Shown here one piece after another: positions 44,875 to 53,016 of a stretch of 64,000 nt of DNA; position 1 is the stretch's first letter; each line of letters begins with the position of its first letter. Origin of the DNA: Hydrogenophaga sp. A37. GTDB taxonomy: Bacteria > Pseudomonadota > Gammaproteobacteria > Burkholderiales > Burkholderiaceae_C. Location: assembly GCF_002001205.1 (NCBI RefSeq), contig NZ_MUNZ01000144.1, forward strand, positions 1 to 64,000, read 5' to 3'. The notes under the pieces are model-generated. The model made no database searches. It was not told the origin of the DNA and saw only the letters and a list, made by a program, of their open reading frames with translations. The translations under genes and the position numbers were made by a program.

Positions 44875-44898
44875 AGCTGACCGCCACGACGGTCAGCT
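44875..44898 (+). other. Strong hairpin upstream of the nuclease gene
   Basis: AGCTGACCG (44875-44883) pairs perfectly with CGGTCAGCT (44890-44898) around a six-base loop. Only two T follow, so it is a poor terminator. It lies between the divergent rod-like gene and the nuclease gene and may insulate them. The rest of 44740-44922 shows no gene. Confidence 0.5.
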
Positions 44899-44922
44899 TT
44901 CGAGTTCCGCCAGTTTGGTAGT

Positions 44923-44946
44923 CTTGTCTTTCGATCGAAAGGCAAG
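44923..44946. promoter_or_regulatory. 24-base palindrome directly before the nuclease gene
   Basis: The centre CTTTCGATCGAAAG (44928-44941) is a perfect 14-base palindrome. It is extended by CTTG (44923-44926) and CAAG (44943-44946) with one mismatched pair between. It ends 11 bases before the GTG start and abuts the GAGGGAGG ribosome site, where a bound dimer would block the promoter or start region. Its symmetry is typical of a dedicated repressor or control protein. Confidence 0.6.
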
Positions 44947-44957
44947 AGGGAGGCGAC

Positions 44958-46235
44958 GTGCCAGCTATACAGATGACCACAGAGGATGTACCCAGGATTT
45001 ACCGGCGCCTAGCGACCGCAATTGGTGCTGAACACTGGCAAGGTGCGGTGGCGCGGCAGGAAGAGGCGATTCGGGCGAATCACTTTCTTGGTGACTACCT
45101 GCGTTCGGAGTACGCCATCGCATACCAGTTGGACCGGCTGCGAAGACTGGTGGCGCGGTTTGGCACGGTGCCCCACGACGCCTGTAACGACCCAAGCACC
45201 TTTCCTTCGCTGGCCTTTGCTGCCCAGGTGCTCAGAGTCCTGGAGATGAGCCCGGCCAAGCAGGCCAAAGCATTCGTCAGACGGGTTCGAACTGCCCTCA
45301 GCAGTTCCACGGAGATGCACGGTCTGCGTTTGGAGTTGCAAGCAGCGACTCACTTCGCCCGTCGGGGGCATCGTGTGGCTTGGCACAGAGTGAAAAACGA
45401 GGGATCTTTTGATCTCTTGATTGGTGACCTCGGCCCTAGTGGGCTCGAGATCGAGTGCAAGTCCATTTCGGAAAATAAAGGCCGCCGTATCCATCGACGC
45501 GCTTCACTGGATTTCTGGAGCGAGCTGTGGAAAGACTTGGCTAGCGTTGCACAGAACTTGCGCTCGGGGCTTGCGGTTGTGCTGACTGTTCCCTATCGAA
45601 TACCGGATGACGCGCAGGAACAAGGCGCTCTTGGGAGAGAGGTTGTTACTCGAATCTTGGCAGGTAGTGGAGCGACCTTGGGTGGAGGCGCGGTAGTGCG
45701 CATAGAGCCCTTCGATCCGGCCAGGATCGAAGCGGCGAAGGACAGGAGCCGTGACGAGTTGAGGAAGGCAATTGACGATGCGACGGGTACCGCCAATCGA
45801 GAGGTAGCCGTTTACGGGACCCCAGCGGGCGGAATGCTTGCCTTTGTGATGCAAAGTGCAGTTGAGGACGATGTGCTGGACCAGGTGTTTGCGACCCTCG
45901 ACGACTCTGCGGCGCGACAGTTCACACGCAAGCGTGGTGCATTGTTCTGGGTGCAGTTGCAAGGCATCGATGCAGATCAGTTACTGTCAATACACGAACA
46001 AGACGGGGGCTCTAAGGAGCAACCAACGGCATTGAGAATCAGAGCTAGCGCCTTCCTCCATCGCGCACCGGACCACATCGTCGGTGTTGTCTTCAGCAGT
46101 AGAAGCGGCCTTTCTCCCGTTGTCGATGGCAAAACGGACTCGGCCGGGGCAACGTACTTCTTTCTGAAAGAAGAAAGCCCACTTTGGCATGCCAGCTTTC
46201 GCGGACCGCTTCGACCCATAGGGGTCGCGAATTAG
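44958..46235 (+). CDS. PD-(D/E)XK-like nuclease, uncharacterised
   Basis: A 425-residue protein that I cannot name. Residues about 120-170 show the core of a PD-(D/E)XK nuclease: Glu126 in a helix (LRLELQAATHF), Asp152 in GSFDLLIGD and Glu166-Cys-Lys168 in LEIECKSI, in the order and spacing of D-Xn-E-X-K. The first 115 residues are helical. The last 200 have no motif I recognise and may bind DNA or a partner. The GTG at 44958 has an excellent GGGAGG site six bases ahead. Codon use and base composition look less GC-rich than the surrounding genes, as in the DUF262 gene. It stands alone behind a palindromic operator-like site. A solitary restriction or other defence nuclease is the best guess. 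Confidence 0.6.
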   Translation: MPAIQMTTEDVPRIYRRLATAIGAEHWQGAVARQEEAIRANHFLGDYLRSEYAIAYQLDRLRRLVARFGTVPHDACNDPSTFPSLAFAAQVLRVLEMSPAKQAKAFVRRVRTALSSSTEMHGLRLELQAATHFARRGHRVAWHRVKNEGSFDLLIGDLGPSGLEIECKSISENKGRRIHRRASLDFWSELWKDLASVAQNLRSGLAVVLTVPYRIPDDAQEQGALGREVVTRILAGSGATLGGGAVVRIEPFDPARIEAAKDRSRDELRKAIDDATGTANREVAVYGTPAGGMLAFVMQSAVEDDVLDQVFATLDDSAARQFTRKRGALFWVQLQGIDADQLLSIHEQDGGSKEQPTALRIRASAFLHRAPDHIVGVVFSSRSGLSPVVDGKTDSAGATYFFLKEESPLWHASFRGPLRPIGVAN

Positions 46236-46525
46236 AGAAATAGATTGACTCGCCCGGTTGGCCCGGCGGGCAAGCTGGCTGTGCGAAGCTGCACCACTGA
46301 GTAGTGGATTCTTAAATGCCCCAGGCAGGCTCACAGGCTGCTTCAGGGCGAAAAGTTAAACGGCGCGGATGCCGCTGGTGGGTCGACCTCCCGACGTCGG
46401 CGCCTCGAAGGCCAGTTTCGGGCATGGACCGATCCCATCCGTGCCCACGGTTCCATGGGGGTCTTGATGTTGACCCATCAGGCGGACTGAACGTCAAATA
46501 GCTGCCCCACTTCAGGAGCGCTCGA
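46236..46525. other. Gene-free stretch after the nuclease gene
   Basis: These 290 bases hold short open frames only, none with a convincing start or known motif. A GCCCGGCGGGC palindrome lies near 46262-46272, a possible weak terminator for the nuclease gene. I see no tRNA, integrase site or repeat that would mark an island boundary. Confidence 0.5.
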
Positions 46526-47005
46526 ATGAACAGCAAAAACACCATTTGTCTCTGGTACGACGGCACGGCGCTGGAGGCCGCGAAGTTCTATGCCGAGACC
46601 TTCCCGGACAGCGCGGTGGGAGCGGTCCTTCGCGCGCCGGGCGACTATCCCTCGGGAAAACAGGGCGATGTCCTGACGGTCGAATTCACGGTGATGGGCG
46701 TCGCTTGCCTCGGCCTGAACGGCGGGCCGACGTTCAAGCACAGCGAGGCTTTTTCGTTCCAGGTGGCGACCGACGATCAGGCCGAAACGGATCGTTTATG
46801 GAACGCGATCATCGGCAATGGCGGCCAGGCAAGCGCCTGCGGCTGGTGCAAGGACCGGTGGGGGCTGTCGTGGCAAATCACGCCACGGGCCCTGACGGCC
46901 GCGATCACCGACCCTGATGCGGCGGCGGCCAAACGCGCGTTCGAAGCCATGATGGAAATGACAAAGATCGACATCGCAGCGATCGAAGCAGCCCGCCGCG
47001 GCTGA
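46526..47005 (+). CDS. PhnB-like VOC protein
   Basis: A 159-residue protein of the PF06983 type (named after 3-demethylubiquinone-9 3-methyltransferase, though members are not methyltransferases). It opens with NTICLWYDGTALEAAKFYAETFPDS and has EFTVMGVACLGLNGGPTFKHSEAFSF and CKDRWGLSWQITPRAL. The single fold of paired beta-alpha-beta3 units may bind a metal or a small molecule. The role is unknown. The ATG at 46526 follows AGGAGCG. It has no close neighbour on its strand. Confidence 0.85.
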   Translation: MNSKNTICLWYDGTALEAAKFYAETFPDSAVGAVLRAPGDYPSGKQGDVLTVEFTVMGVACLGLNGGPTFKHSEAFSFQVATDDQAETDRLWNAIIGNGGQASACGWCKDRWGLSWQITPRALTAAITDPDAAAAKRAFEAMMEMTKIDIAAIEAARRG

Positions 47006-47013
47006 CGCTTCCT

Positions 47014-47790
47014 TCACCGAACCCGCACCCCCAACCCGCCACACAGCGCTATCAACGCCACCCCCAGCACCGTCCACCCATCGGGCGCATGCCCGAACAC
47101 CACCCAGCCCCCGAGCGTGGCAAAGGCGATCTGGGCGTACATGTAGGGGGTGATGCGAGAGGCAGGCGCGCGGTGGTAGGCCTGGATCATCAGATAGTGG
47201 CCGAGCGAGCCGAACACGCCCATGAGCCCGACCAACGCCCAGAGTTGCCAGGTGGCCATGGGCGCCCAGCTCCAGGGCAGGGCGATGGTGCCGAACACCA
47301 GGCCGGTGAGGCCGGTGTAGAAGTGCATGGTGCCCGGGTCTTCGGTCTTCACCATCTTGCTGGTCACGATCTGGAACAGCGCATTGATGAACACAAGCAC
47401 CAGCGGCAGGAACATGGCGCCGTGCAGGCCGCCCGCGAAATCGGCGGTCTTGGGGCGGATCACGATCAGCGCGCCGATGAAGCCGCCGGCCACGAGAACC
47501 CAGGTGAGGGCGGACACGCGCTCGCGCAACAGCGGCGCGGCGAGCACGGTGATGGCCAGCGGCACGAGCATGAGGATGGCGGTGAATTCGCCCACCGGCA
47601 CGTGCTGCAGCGCCATGTAGGCGAGCGTGCCCGAGCTGACCATGAGTGCACCGCGCAGCAGCTGCCAGCCAGGTGCCTTGGTGATGAAGAGCGACCGGCC
47701 CTGGCTGGGGTAGAGCATGGCGGCGGTCATGCCGGTCTGCACCACGAAGCGCAGCCACACGGCCATCATCACGGGCACCACGCCGCCCAC
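47014..47790 (-). CDS. DMT/EamA family transporter, start unclear
   Basis: A membrane protein with two EamA repeats, at least 258 residues and nine helices. The first usable start, GTG at 47790, would cut off helix 1. The frame upstream to 47853 encodes a fitting helix 1 (AVAATACFALLDTTSQYVGG), but no ATG, GTG or TTG lies before it until the in-frame stop at 47944-47946. Either a CTG (47851-47853) is used, or the gene is read by coupling from the aroE-like gene it overlaps, or the protein is truncated. Family members export metabolites or amino acids. It is the last gene of the 13-gene minus-strand run. Confidence 0.75.
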   Translation of the reverse strand: MGGVVPVMMAVWLRFVVQTGMTAAMLYPSQGRSLFITKAPGWQLLRGALMVSSGTLAYMALQHVPVGEFTAILMLVPLAITVLAAPLLRERVSALTWVLVAGGFIGALIVIRPKTADFAGGLHGAMFLPLVLVFINALFQIVTSKMVKTEDPGTMHFYTGLTGLVFGTIALPWSWAPMATWQLWALVGLMGVFGSLGHYLMIQAYHRAPASRITPYMYAQIAFATLGGWVVFGHAPDGWTVLGVALIALCGGLGVRVR

Positions 47791-47863
47791 GTATTGCGAG
47801 GTGGTGTCGAGCAGGGCGAAGCAGGCGGTGGCGGCGACGGCGCGGCCCGACAGCGCGGCGTGC

Positions 47864-48697
47864 TCAGTAGCTGAGGCGGGCCACCGAGCGCAGCACGTCG
47901 GCGGTGGTGGTGGGGAAGCCGAAGTATTCCAGATACGCGGGAATCATTTCGAACAGCATGTCGGTGCCCACTTGCACGGGGCAACCTTTGGCCTTCGCGG
48001 CACTGAGGAAGGCGGTCATTTCGGTGCGCATCACGACCTCGCCGACGAAGGTGCGCGCGTCCAGGCGCGAAACGTCCACGGGCAGCGGGTCGCCTTCGTT
48101 CATGCCCATGGGCGTGGCGTTGACCACGAGGTCGAAGCCGGCCGGGTGATTGCTGCCGGTGCGGACGGTGATGGCCGGGTAGTTGTCGCGGATGCGCTGG
48201 CCCAGGGCTTCGGCCGAGGCGGCGTGCACGTCGTACAGGCTGATGGCGCCAATGCCCGCGCCCGCCAGCGAGGCGGCAATCGCGCAGCCCACGCCGCCGC
48301 TGCCCACCACCAGCACGCGCGCGCCGTCGAGCTTCAGGCCCTTGCGCATCACGCCGCGCACGAAACCGGCGCCGTCGAACTGGTCACCGACCAGGCGGCC
48401 GTCCGGCAGGCGCTTCACCGCGTTGCAGGCGCCGGCCACCTTGACGGTGGGTGTCACTTCGTCGAGCAGGCCGACGGTGACCACCTTGTGCGGCATGGTG
48501 ATCAGCGCGCCACGGATGTTGGTGAGCGCGAAGACGCTCTTGAGGAAGGCCGGGTAGTCCTCGGGCTTGCAGCCCATGGGCACGACGATGGCGTTCACCC
48601 CGACGTGCTCGAAATAGGGGTTGTAGATCGACGGCGACTTGAAGCTGTGCGTCGGGTAGCCGATGTGGGCGATGAGTTCGGTGTGGCCGTTGATCAT
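47864..48697 (-). CDS. Shikimate/quinate dehydrogenase-like protein
   Basis: A 277-residue NAD(P)-dependent dehydrogenase of the AroE family. Substrate-domain marks are HSFKSPSIYN (the S-x-S site), the catalytic Lys in ALITMPHKV and the Asp in DQFDGAGF. The Rossmann domain has VLVVGSGGVGCAIAASL. It differs from biosynthetic AroE in TMPHK (instead of NVTxPFK) and lacks clear NADP-selecting arginines (LYDVHA after beta 2 suggests NAD). It lies beside aroQ and a TRAP system, so oxidation of quinate or shikimate, or of a related cyclic acid, is likely. The 174 bases upstream hold no gene but contain a GTTTA...TAAAC dyad. Confidence 0.82.
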   Translation of the reverse strand: MINGHTELIAHIGYPTHSFKSPSIYNPYFEHVGVNAIVVPMGCKPEDYPAFLKSVFALTNIRGALITMPHKVVTVGLLDEVTPTVKVAGACNAVKRLPDGRLVGDQFDGAGFVRGVMRKGLKLDGARVLVVGSGGVGCAIAASLAGAGIGAISLYDVHAASAEALGQRIRDNYPAITVRTGSNHPAGFDLVVNATPMGMNEGDPLPVDVSRLDARTFVGEVVMRTEMTAFLSAAKAKGCPVQVGTDMLFEMIPAYLEYFGFPTTTADVLRSVARLSY

Positions 48698-48871
48698 GAT
48701 CTGGACTCGTGCGGATGAGGCGAAGACAGGCTGGGCGGGACTGTAGGAGCGTCGGGCTGAAAGCGGGTTGTCTGACGTGTTTGTGTTGTCTGTTGAACGA
48801 TCTCTTGTGTGCGTTTATCGCGCACTTTGAGGGTAAACACGCAGGCGTCAGCGACGCTGCGGGTACTCAGC

Positions 48872-49348
48872 TCAGGGCTTCTGGGTGGCGGCGGAGTTCA
48901 CGAATTTGCGCACCAGGCCGTCCATGGCGATCAGGTAGCCGTCGACGCCGAAACCGATCACGATGCCGGCCGCGGCGGGCGACACCCAGGAGTGGTGGCG
49001 GAAGGCTTCGCGGGCGTGCACGTTGGAGATGTGGCACTCGATGACGGGCAGCGGCTCCACGCCCTTGATGGCGTCGTGCAGCGCGATGGAGGTGTGGGTC
49101 AGCGCGCCGGGGTTGATGACCACGCCCAGGGCCTTGCCTTCTTTGAAGAGGCGGCCGTACTCGTGGATCTTGTCGATCAGCGCGCCTTCCCAGTTGCTCT
49201 GCAGGCACTCCACTTCGTAGCCGATCTTCTCGCCGTGCGCTTTGCAGAAGGCCTCCACGTCGGGCAGGGTGGTGTAGCCGTACTGCGCGGGCTCGCGCTG
49301 GCCGAGCAGGTTGAGGTTGGGGCCGTTCAGGACGAGGATTTTTTTCAT
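48872..49348 (-). CDS. aroQ: Type II 3-dehydroquinate dehydratase
   Basis: A 158-residue dehydroquinase, the second in this window. Conserved parts are ILVLNGPNLNLLGQREPAQYG (catalytic Arg and Tyr), QSNWEGALID, INPGALTHTS and the catalytic His in IECHISNVHAREAFRHHS. It replaces the usual NPAG by NPGAL-T and the Asn-Gly loop by QREPAQY, so it is less like the housekeeping type than the copy at 35177. It lies in the long minus-strand operon between a Gfo/Idh/MocA gene and a shikimate-dehydrogenase-like gene. Catabolic use is likely. Confidence 0.88.
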   Translation of the reverse strand: MKKILVLNGPNLNLLGQREPAQYGYTTLPDVEAFCKAHGEKIGYEVECLQSNWEGALIDKIHEYGRLFKEGKALGVVINPGALTHTSIALHDAIKGVEPLPVIECHISNVHAREAFRHHSWVSPAAAGIVIGFGVDGYLIAMDGLVRKFVNSAATQKP

Positions 49349-49383
49349 GGGTTCTCCAGGGGGGAATGCGGGGTGGGTGGGGT

Positions 49384-50430
49384 TCAGTGCAAGTCGACCA
49401 CGCGGCCGCTGGCGGCCGCCTCGGCGATGGCTTCGGTCACGCGGAGATTTTGCAGGCCGTCGCGCGCGCTCACCAGCGGGGTGGTTTCGCCGCGCACCAC
49501 GGCGCCGAAGTGTTCGATCTGGTGCTTGAGCGGGTCGTCGCGCACCATGCCCACGGTGCCCACCTCAAACGGTTTCCACCACGAGCGGTCTTCGTCGCGC
49601 GGATAGGTCTTGAGGCGCATGGTTGGCACCGAGAGGCTGCCGTGGGTGCCGGCGACCACGTAGCAGTCTTCGTCGTCGCAGCTCGCGTAGGCCTTGTTTT
49701 CTTGCGAGGTCTGCTCCCAGCTGCGTGGGCAGGCGGCGGTGTCGCTGAGCATGAAGCTGCCCAGCGCGCCGTTGGCAAAGCGCAGGTTGATGGCCACGGT
49801 GTCTTCCACCGCGAAGCCGCGTATGGCGCTGGACGCGAACGCCTGCACGGCCACGATCTCGCCGCACAGCATGCGCAGGTTGTGCACCTCGTGGATCATG
49901 TTGATCAGGATCGGGCCGCCGCCAGCCTCGCGGCGCCACGGGCCGCCGTCGAAGTAGGCGTCGGGCTTGTAGAAAGTGGCGCTGCCCATGACGGTGACCA
50001 GCCGGCCGAGCTGGCCGGACTGCACCACCTGCCGGGCCTTGGCCATGATGGGACTGTGCGCGCGGTGGTGGCCGATCAGCACCCGGGCGCCGCTGCGCTC
50101 GACGGCGTCCACCAGCGTCTGGCCTTCGGCCACGGTGGTGGCGATGGGTTTTTCCAGCAGGATGGGCAGGCCTGCGGCAATGCACTGCAGCGCCTGCGGC
50201 ACATGCAGCGAATTGGGCGTGGCCAGCAACAGGCCATCGGGCCGGCCCTGGGCCAGCAGCTCGTCGATGCTCGCGTACAGCGGCACACCGGCCTCAGAGG
50301 CCACAGCGGCGGCCGCAGGAGAAGGGTCCACCACGGCCGACAGCGCGCACGTCGGGCTGGCCAGCAGCACACCGATGTGGGCCTGACCGATCAGGCCAGC
50401 ACCGGCAACGGCAATGCGGGTCTTGGGCAT
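49384..50430 (-). CDS. Gfo/Idh/MocA family oxidoreductase
   Basis: A 348-residue NAD(P)-dependent dehydrogenase. It begins with a Rossmann GAGLIGQAH (about 9-17), has the family motif LLEKPIATT (about 90-98) with the catalytic Lys, and a C-terminal sandwich domain with MIHEVHNLRMLCGE bearing the catalytic His. Relatives oxidise inositols, sugars or cyclic polyols. In this operon it may act on a carbocyclic acid. The start at 50430 is the first Met before the Rossmann motif; the longer frame adds basic residues from the spacer. Confidence 0.85.
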   Translation of the reverse strand: MPKTRIAVAGAGLIGQAHIGVLLASPTCALSAVVDPSPAAAAVASEAGVPLYASIDELLAQGRPDGLLLATPNSLHVPQALQCIAAGLPILLEKPIATTVAEGQTLVDAVERSGARVLIGHHRAHSPIMAKARQVVQSGQLGRLVTVMGSATFYKPDAYFDGGPWRREAGGGPILINMIHEVHNLRMLCGEIVAVQAFASSAIRGFAVEDTVAINLRFANGALGSFMLSDTAACPRSWEQTSQENKAYASCDDEDCYVVAGTHGSLSVPTMRLKTYPRDEDRSWWKPFEVGTVGMVRDDPLKHQIEHFGAVVRGETTPLVSARDGLQNLRVTEAIAEAAASGRVVDLH

Positions 50431-50523
50431 GGTGGAGAGAGATTCGTGAAAGGTTGTCTGCCAGCTCCGAATGCGGAACCGGCAGACACGAAAGAAGGAA
50501 GGCAGGAAGGCGGCGCGAAATGA

Positions 50524-50623
50524 CTTCACCCAGCAGGCGCCGCGGAACCGGCTTAGCCGGGCCGCCAGCGCCGCCCCCTTGAGGGGGTCACGGCCCCTTA
50601 GGGCCGTGGCAGGGGTGGGTCAA
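50524..50623 (-). repeat. Dispersed 3'-end repeat, family 1, copy C
   Basis: On the minus strand it starts one base after the dctP stop codon: TTGACCCACCCC, a CGGCCCTAAGGGGCCG-like hairpin, CCCCCTCAAGGGGGCGGCGC, CGGCCCGGCTAAGCCGGTTC and CTGGGTGAAG. It matches copies A and B and may end or attenuate the TRAP transcript before the oxidoreductase gene. Confidence 0.8.
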
Positions 50624-50624
50624 A

Positions 50625-51623
50625 TCACTTCCGCAGCTTGGCCAGTTCGCCCATGACTTCGTTGACCGTGGCTTCACCCACGGTGGCGGAGTACTTGGCG
50701 ATCACGGGCTGCATCTTGGTGCGCAGCTTGGCCACTTCGGCCGCCGGGAACTGGCTGATGGTCATGCCGTTTTGCTTGAGCAGGTCCAGGTTCTTGGCCA
50801 CGGCGCCGCGTGCGGCTTCGCGCTGTGCCTTAGCGGCTTCGTCAGACGACTCGTCGATGATCTTCTTCTCGGCGGGGGTCAGGCTGTCCCAGACCTTCTT
50901 GCTGAAGATGACCGATTGCGGGTTGTACTGGTGGTTGGTCAGGGTGATGTGCTTCTGCACTTCCCAGAACTTGTTGGACGCGATCACGGAGACCGGGTTT
51001 TCCTGGCCGTCGATGGCTTTCTGTTCCAGCGCGGCGTACACCTCGGGGAAAGGCAGCGGCGTGGGGTTGGCGCCCAGGGCCTTGACCCAGTCCACGTTGA
51101 TCGGGTTGGGGATCACGCGCAGCTTCAGGCCTTCAATGTCTTCCACCGAGACGATGGCACGCTTGCTGTTGGTGATCTGGCGGTAGCCCAGTTCCCAGTA
51201 CGACAGGCCGACGATGCCCTTGGCTTCGAGCAGGGCGTGCATCTTTTTGCCCACGGGGCCGTCCACGATGGCGTCGGATTCCTTTTCGTTGGCGAACAGG
51301 AAGGGGAAGTCGAAAATCGCCAGTTCCTTGGCTTCGCTGGCCAGGATGCCGCTGTTCATGACGGCCATTTCGATGGTGCCGCCCTTGAGCGCGGAGACCA
51401 CGGCCTGGTCGCTGCCCAGCGAGCCGTTCAGGAAGATGTTGACCTTCAACTTGCCGCCCGACTTGGCTTCCACGGCGTCCTTGAATTTCTTCATGCCGGC
51501 GACCGCGGGGTGACCTTCGGGGCCGTTCAGACCGAACTTCAGGGTGCGTTCCTGGGCTTGCGCCACACCGAAAGCAGCCACGGCCAAGGCGGCCACCAGG
51601 GTTTTGAGCATCAGACGTTTCAT
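50625..51623 (-). CDS. TRAP transporter solute-binding protein, DctP family
   Basis: A 332-residue periplasmic receptor. Signal peptide of about 23 residues ending in VAQA, then FGLNGPEGHPAVAGMKKF, the ligand-contacting segment EDIEGLKLRVIPNP and IDGQENPVSVIASNKFWEVQKH (split here as IDGQENP and NKFWEVQKH). It belongs with the dctM and dctQ genes just upstream to form a complete TRAP system. It shares many strings with the orphan receptor at 34160-35164. The ligand is probably a cyclic or keto carboxylate, judging from the neighbours. Repeat copy C follows the stop. Confidence 0.88.
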   Translation of the reverse strand: MKRLMLKTLVAALAVAAFGVAQAQERTLKFGLNGPEGHPAVAGMKKFKDAVEAKSGGKLKVNIFLNGSLGSDQAVVSALKGGTIEMAVMNSGILASEAKELAIFDFPFLFANEKESDAIVDGPVGKKMHALLEAKGIVGLSYWELGYRQITNSKRAIVSVEDIEGLKLRVIPNPINVDWVKALGANPTPLPFPEVYAALEQKAIDGQENPVSVIASNKFWEVQKHITLTNHQYNPQSVIFSKKVWDSLTPAEKKIIDESSDEAAKAQREAARGAVAKNLDLLKQNGMTISQFPAAEVAKLRTKMQPVIAKYSATVGEATVNEVMGELAKLRK

Positions 51624-51712
51624 GTTGTCTCCAGAGGGATGAGAAAAGTACGCAGAAAAAGGGGGCCACCTGCGGCGTACCAGACACGGGTGGCGAAGGA
51701 AAAACAGGCGGG

Positions 51713-52993
51713 TCAGCCCGCGAGCCAGCGCGCCGGGACCGTCACGATCTCGGGGAACAGCACCATCAGGAACATCAGCAGGAACTGCGCGATCATGAAA
51801 GGCCACACGCCCTTGGTGACGTCGTCCATGCTGATCTTGCCGACGCCGGCCACGGTGTTGAGCACGGTGCCCACGGGCGGCGTGATCAGGCCGATGGCGT
51901 TGTTCATGATGAACAGCACGCCGAAGTAGACGGGGTCGATGCCGGCTGCCTTGACGATGGGCATCAGCACCGGGGTCAGGATCAGGATGGTGGGCGTCAT
52001 GTCCATCGCGGTGCCCACGATGATCACCAGCAGCATGATGGCGGCCATCAGCACCTTGGGGTTGTCCATCAGGGGGGCCAGCAGCTCCACCAGCTGGGCC
52101 GGCAACTGGGCCACGGTGATGAGCCAGGCCGAGACCATGGCGGCCGCCACCAGGAACATGATCACCGAGGTGGTCTTCGCCGCGGCGAGGAACAGGCCGA
52201 ACAGCTGGCTCCACTTGAGTTCGCGGTACACGAACATGGAGATCACCAGGGCGTACACCGCCGCGACCACGGCCGCTTCGGTGGGCGTGAACACACCGAA
52301 CTTCAGGCCCACGATCACGATCACCGGCAGGCCCATGGCGTAAGCCGCCTCCTTGAGGGCATGAATCACTTCACCGCTGTTCTTGCGGGCGGGCGGGGTC
52401 ACCATTTCCTTGCGCGCCACCCACCACCAGGTGAAGCACAGCGCGGCCGCCAGCATGACGCCGGGGGCAATGCCGGCCAGGAACAGCTTGGAGATCGACA
52501 CGTTGGCCGCGACGCCAAAGATCACGAAGCCGATCGAGGGCGGGATGATGGGCGCAATGATCGAGGCCGAGGCCAGCAGGCCGGCAGAGCGGGCCTTGTT
52601 ATGGCCAGCGTGCACCATCATCGGCAGCAGCAGGGCCGAGAGTGCCGCGGCGTCGGCCACGGCCGAACCGGAGAGCGCGGCCATGATCACGGCGGCCATG
52701 ATGGCCACGTAACCCAGGCCGCCGCGCACGTGGCCCACCAGCGACATGGCGAACAGCACGATGCGCTTGGACAGGCCGCCGGCGTTCATGATTTCACCGG
52801 CCAGCATGAAGAAGGGCACCGCCAGCAGCGGGAAGCTGTTGGAGCCCTCGATCAGGTTCTGCGCCAGGATCTGCGAGTCGAACATGTCGAGGTGCCACAT
52901 CAGCGCGGTGCCGCTGATGAGCAGGGAGAACGAGATGGGAATGCCGATCGCCATCGCAGCGATCAGGGCACCCAGGAAGATGGCAATGGTCAT
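51713..52993 (-). CDS. TRAP transporter large permease, DctM family
   Basis: A 426-residue inner-membrane permease with about twelve helices. It has the family blocks GIPISFSLLISG near the N terminus, VPFFMLAGEIMNAGGLSKR (about 99-117), SASIIAPIIPPSIGFVIFG (about 162-180) and MDMTPTILILTPVLMP near the C terminus. It uses the sodium gradient to import the acid delivered by DctP. It lies between dctQ and dctP in a standard TRAP operon, 89 bases ahead of the latter. Confidence 0.92.
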   Translation of the reverse strand: MTIAIFLGALIAAMAIGIPISFSLLISGTALMWHLDMFDSQILAQNLIEGSNSFPLLAVPFFMLAGEIMNAGGLSKRIVLFAMSLVGHVRGGLGYVAIMAAVIMAALSGSAVADAAALSALLLPMMVHAGHNKARSAGLLASASIIAPIIPPSIGFVIFGVAANVSISKLFLAGIAPGVMLAAALCFTWWWVARKEMVTPPARKNSGEVIHALKEAAYAMGLPVIVIVGLKFGVFTPTEAAVVAAVYALVISMFVYRELKWSQLFGLFLAAAKTTSVIMFLVAAAMVSAWLITVAQLPAQLVELLAPLMDNPKVLMAAIMLLVIIVGTAMDMTPTILILTPVLMPIVKAAGIDPVYFGVLFIMNNAIGLITPPVGTVLNTVAGVGKISMDDVTKGVWPFMIAQFLLMFLMVLFPEIVTVPARWLAG

Positions 52994-53016
52994 GTGGTGT
53001 CTCCGTGGGGCTCAGA

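Noticed and set aside
44958..46525. Mobile island or integron around the nuclease gene
   Set aside because: No integrase, transposase, tRNA, attachment repeat or attC-like structure could be found on either side. The different base use alone does not prove an island.
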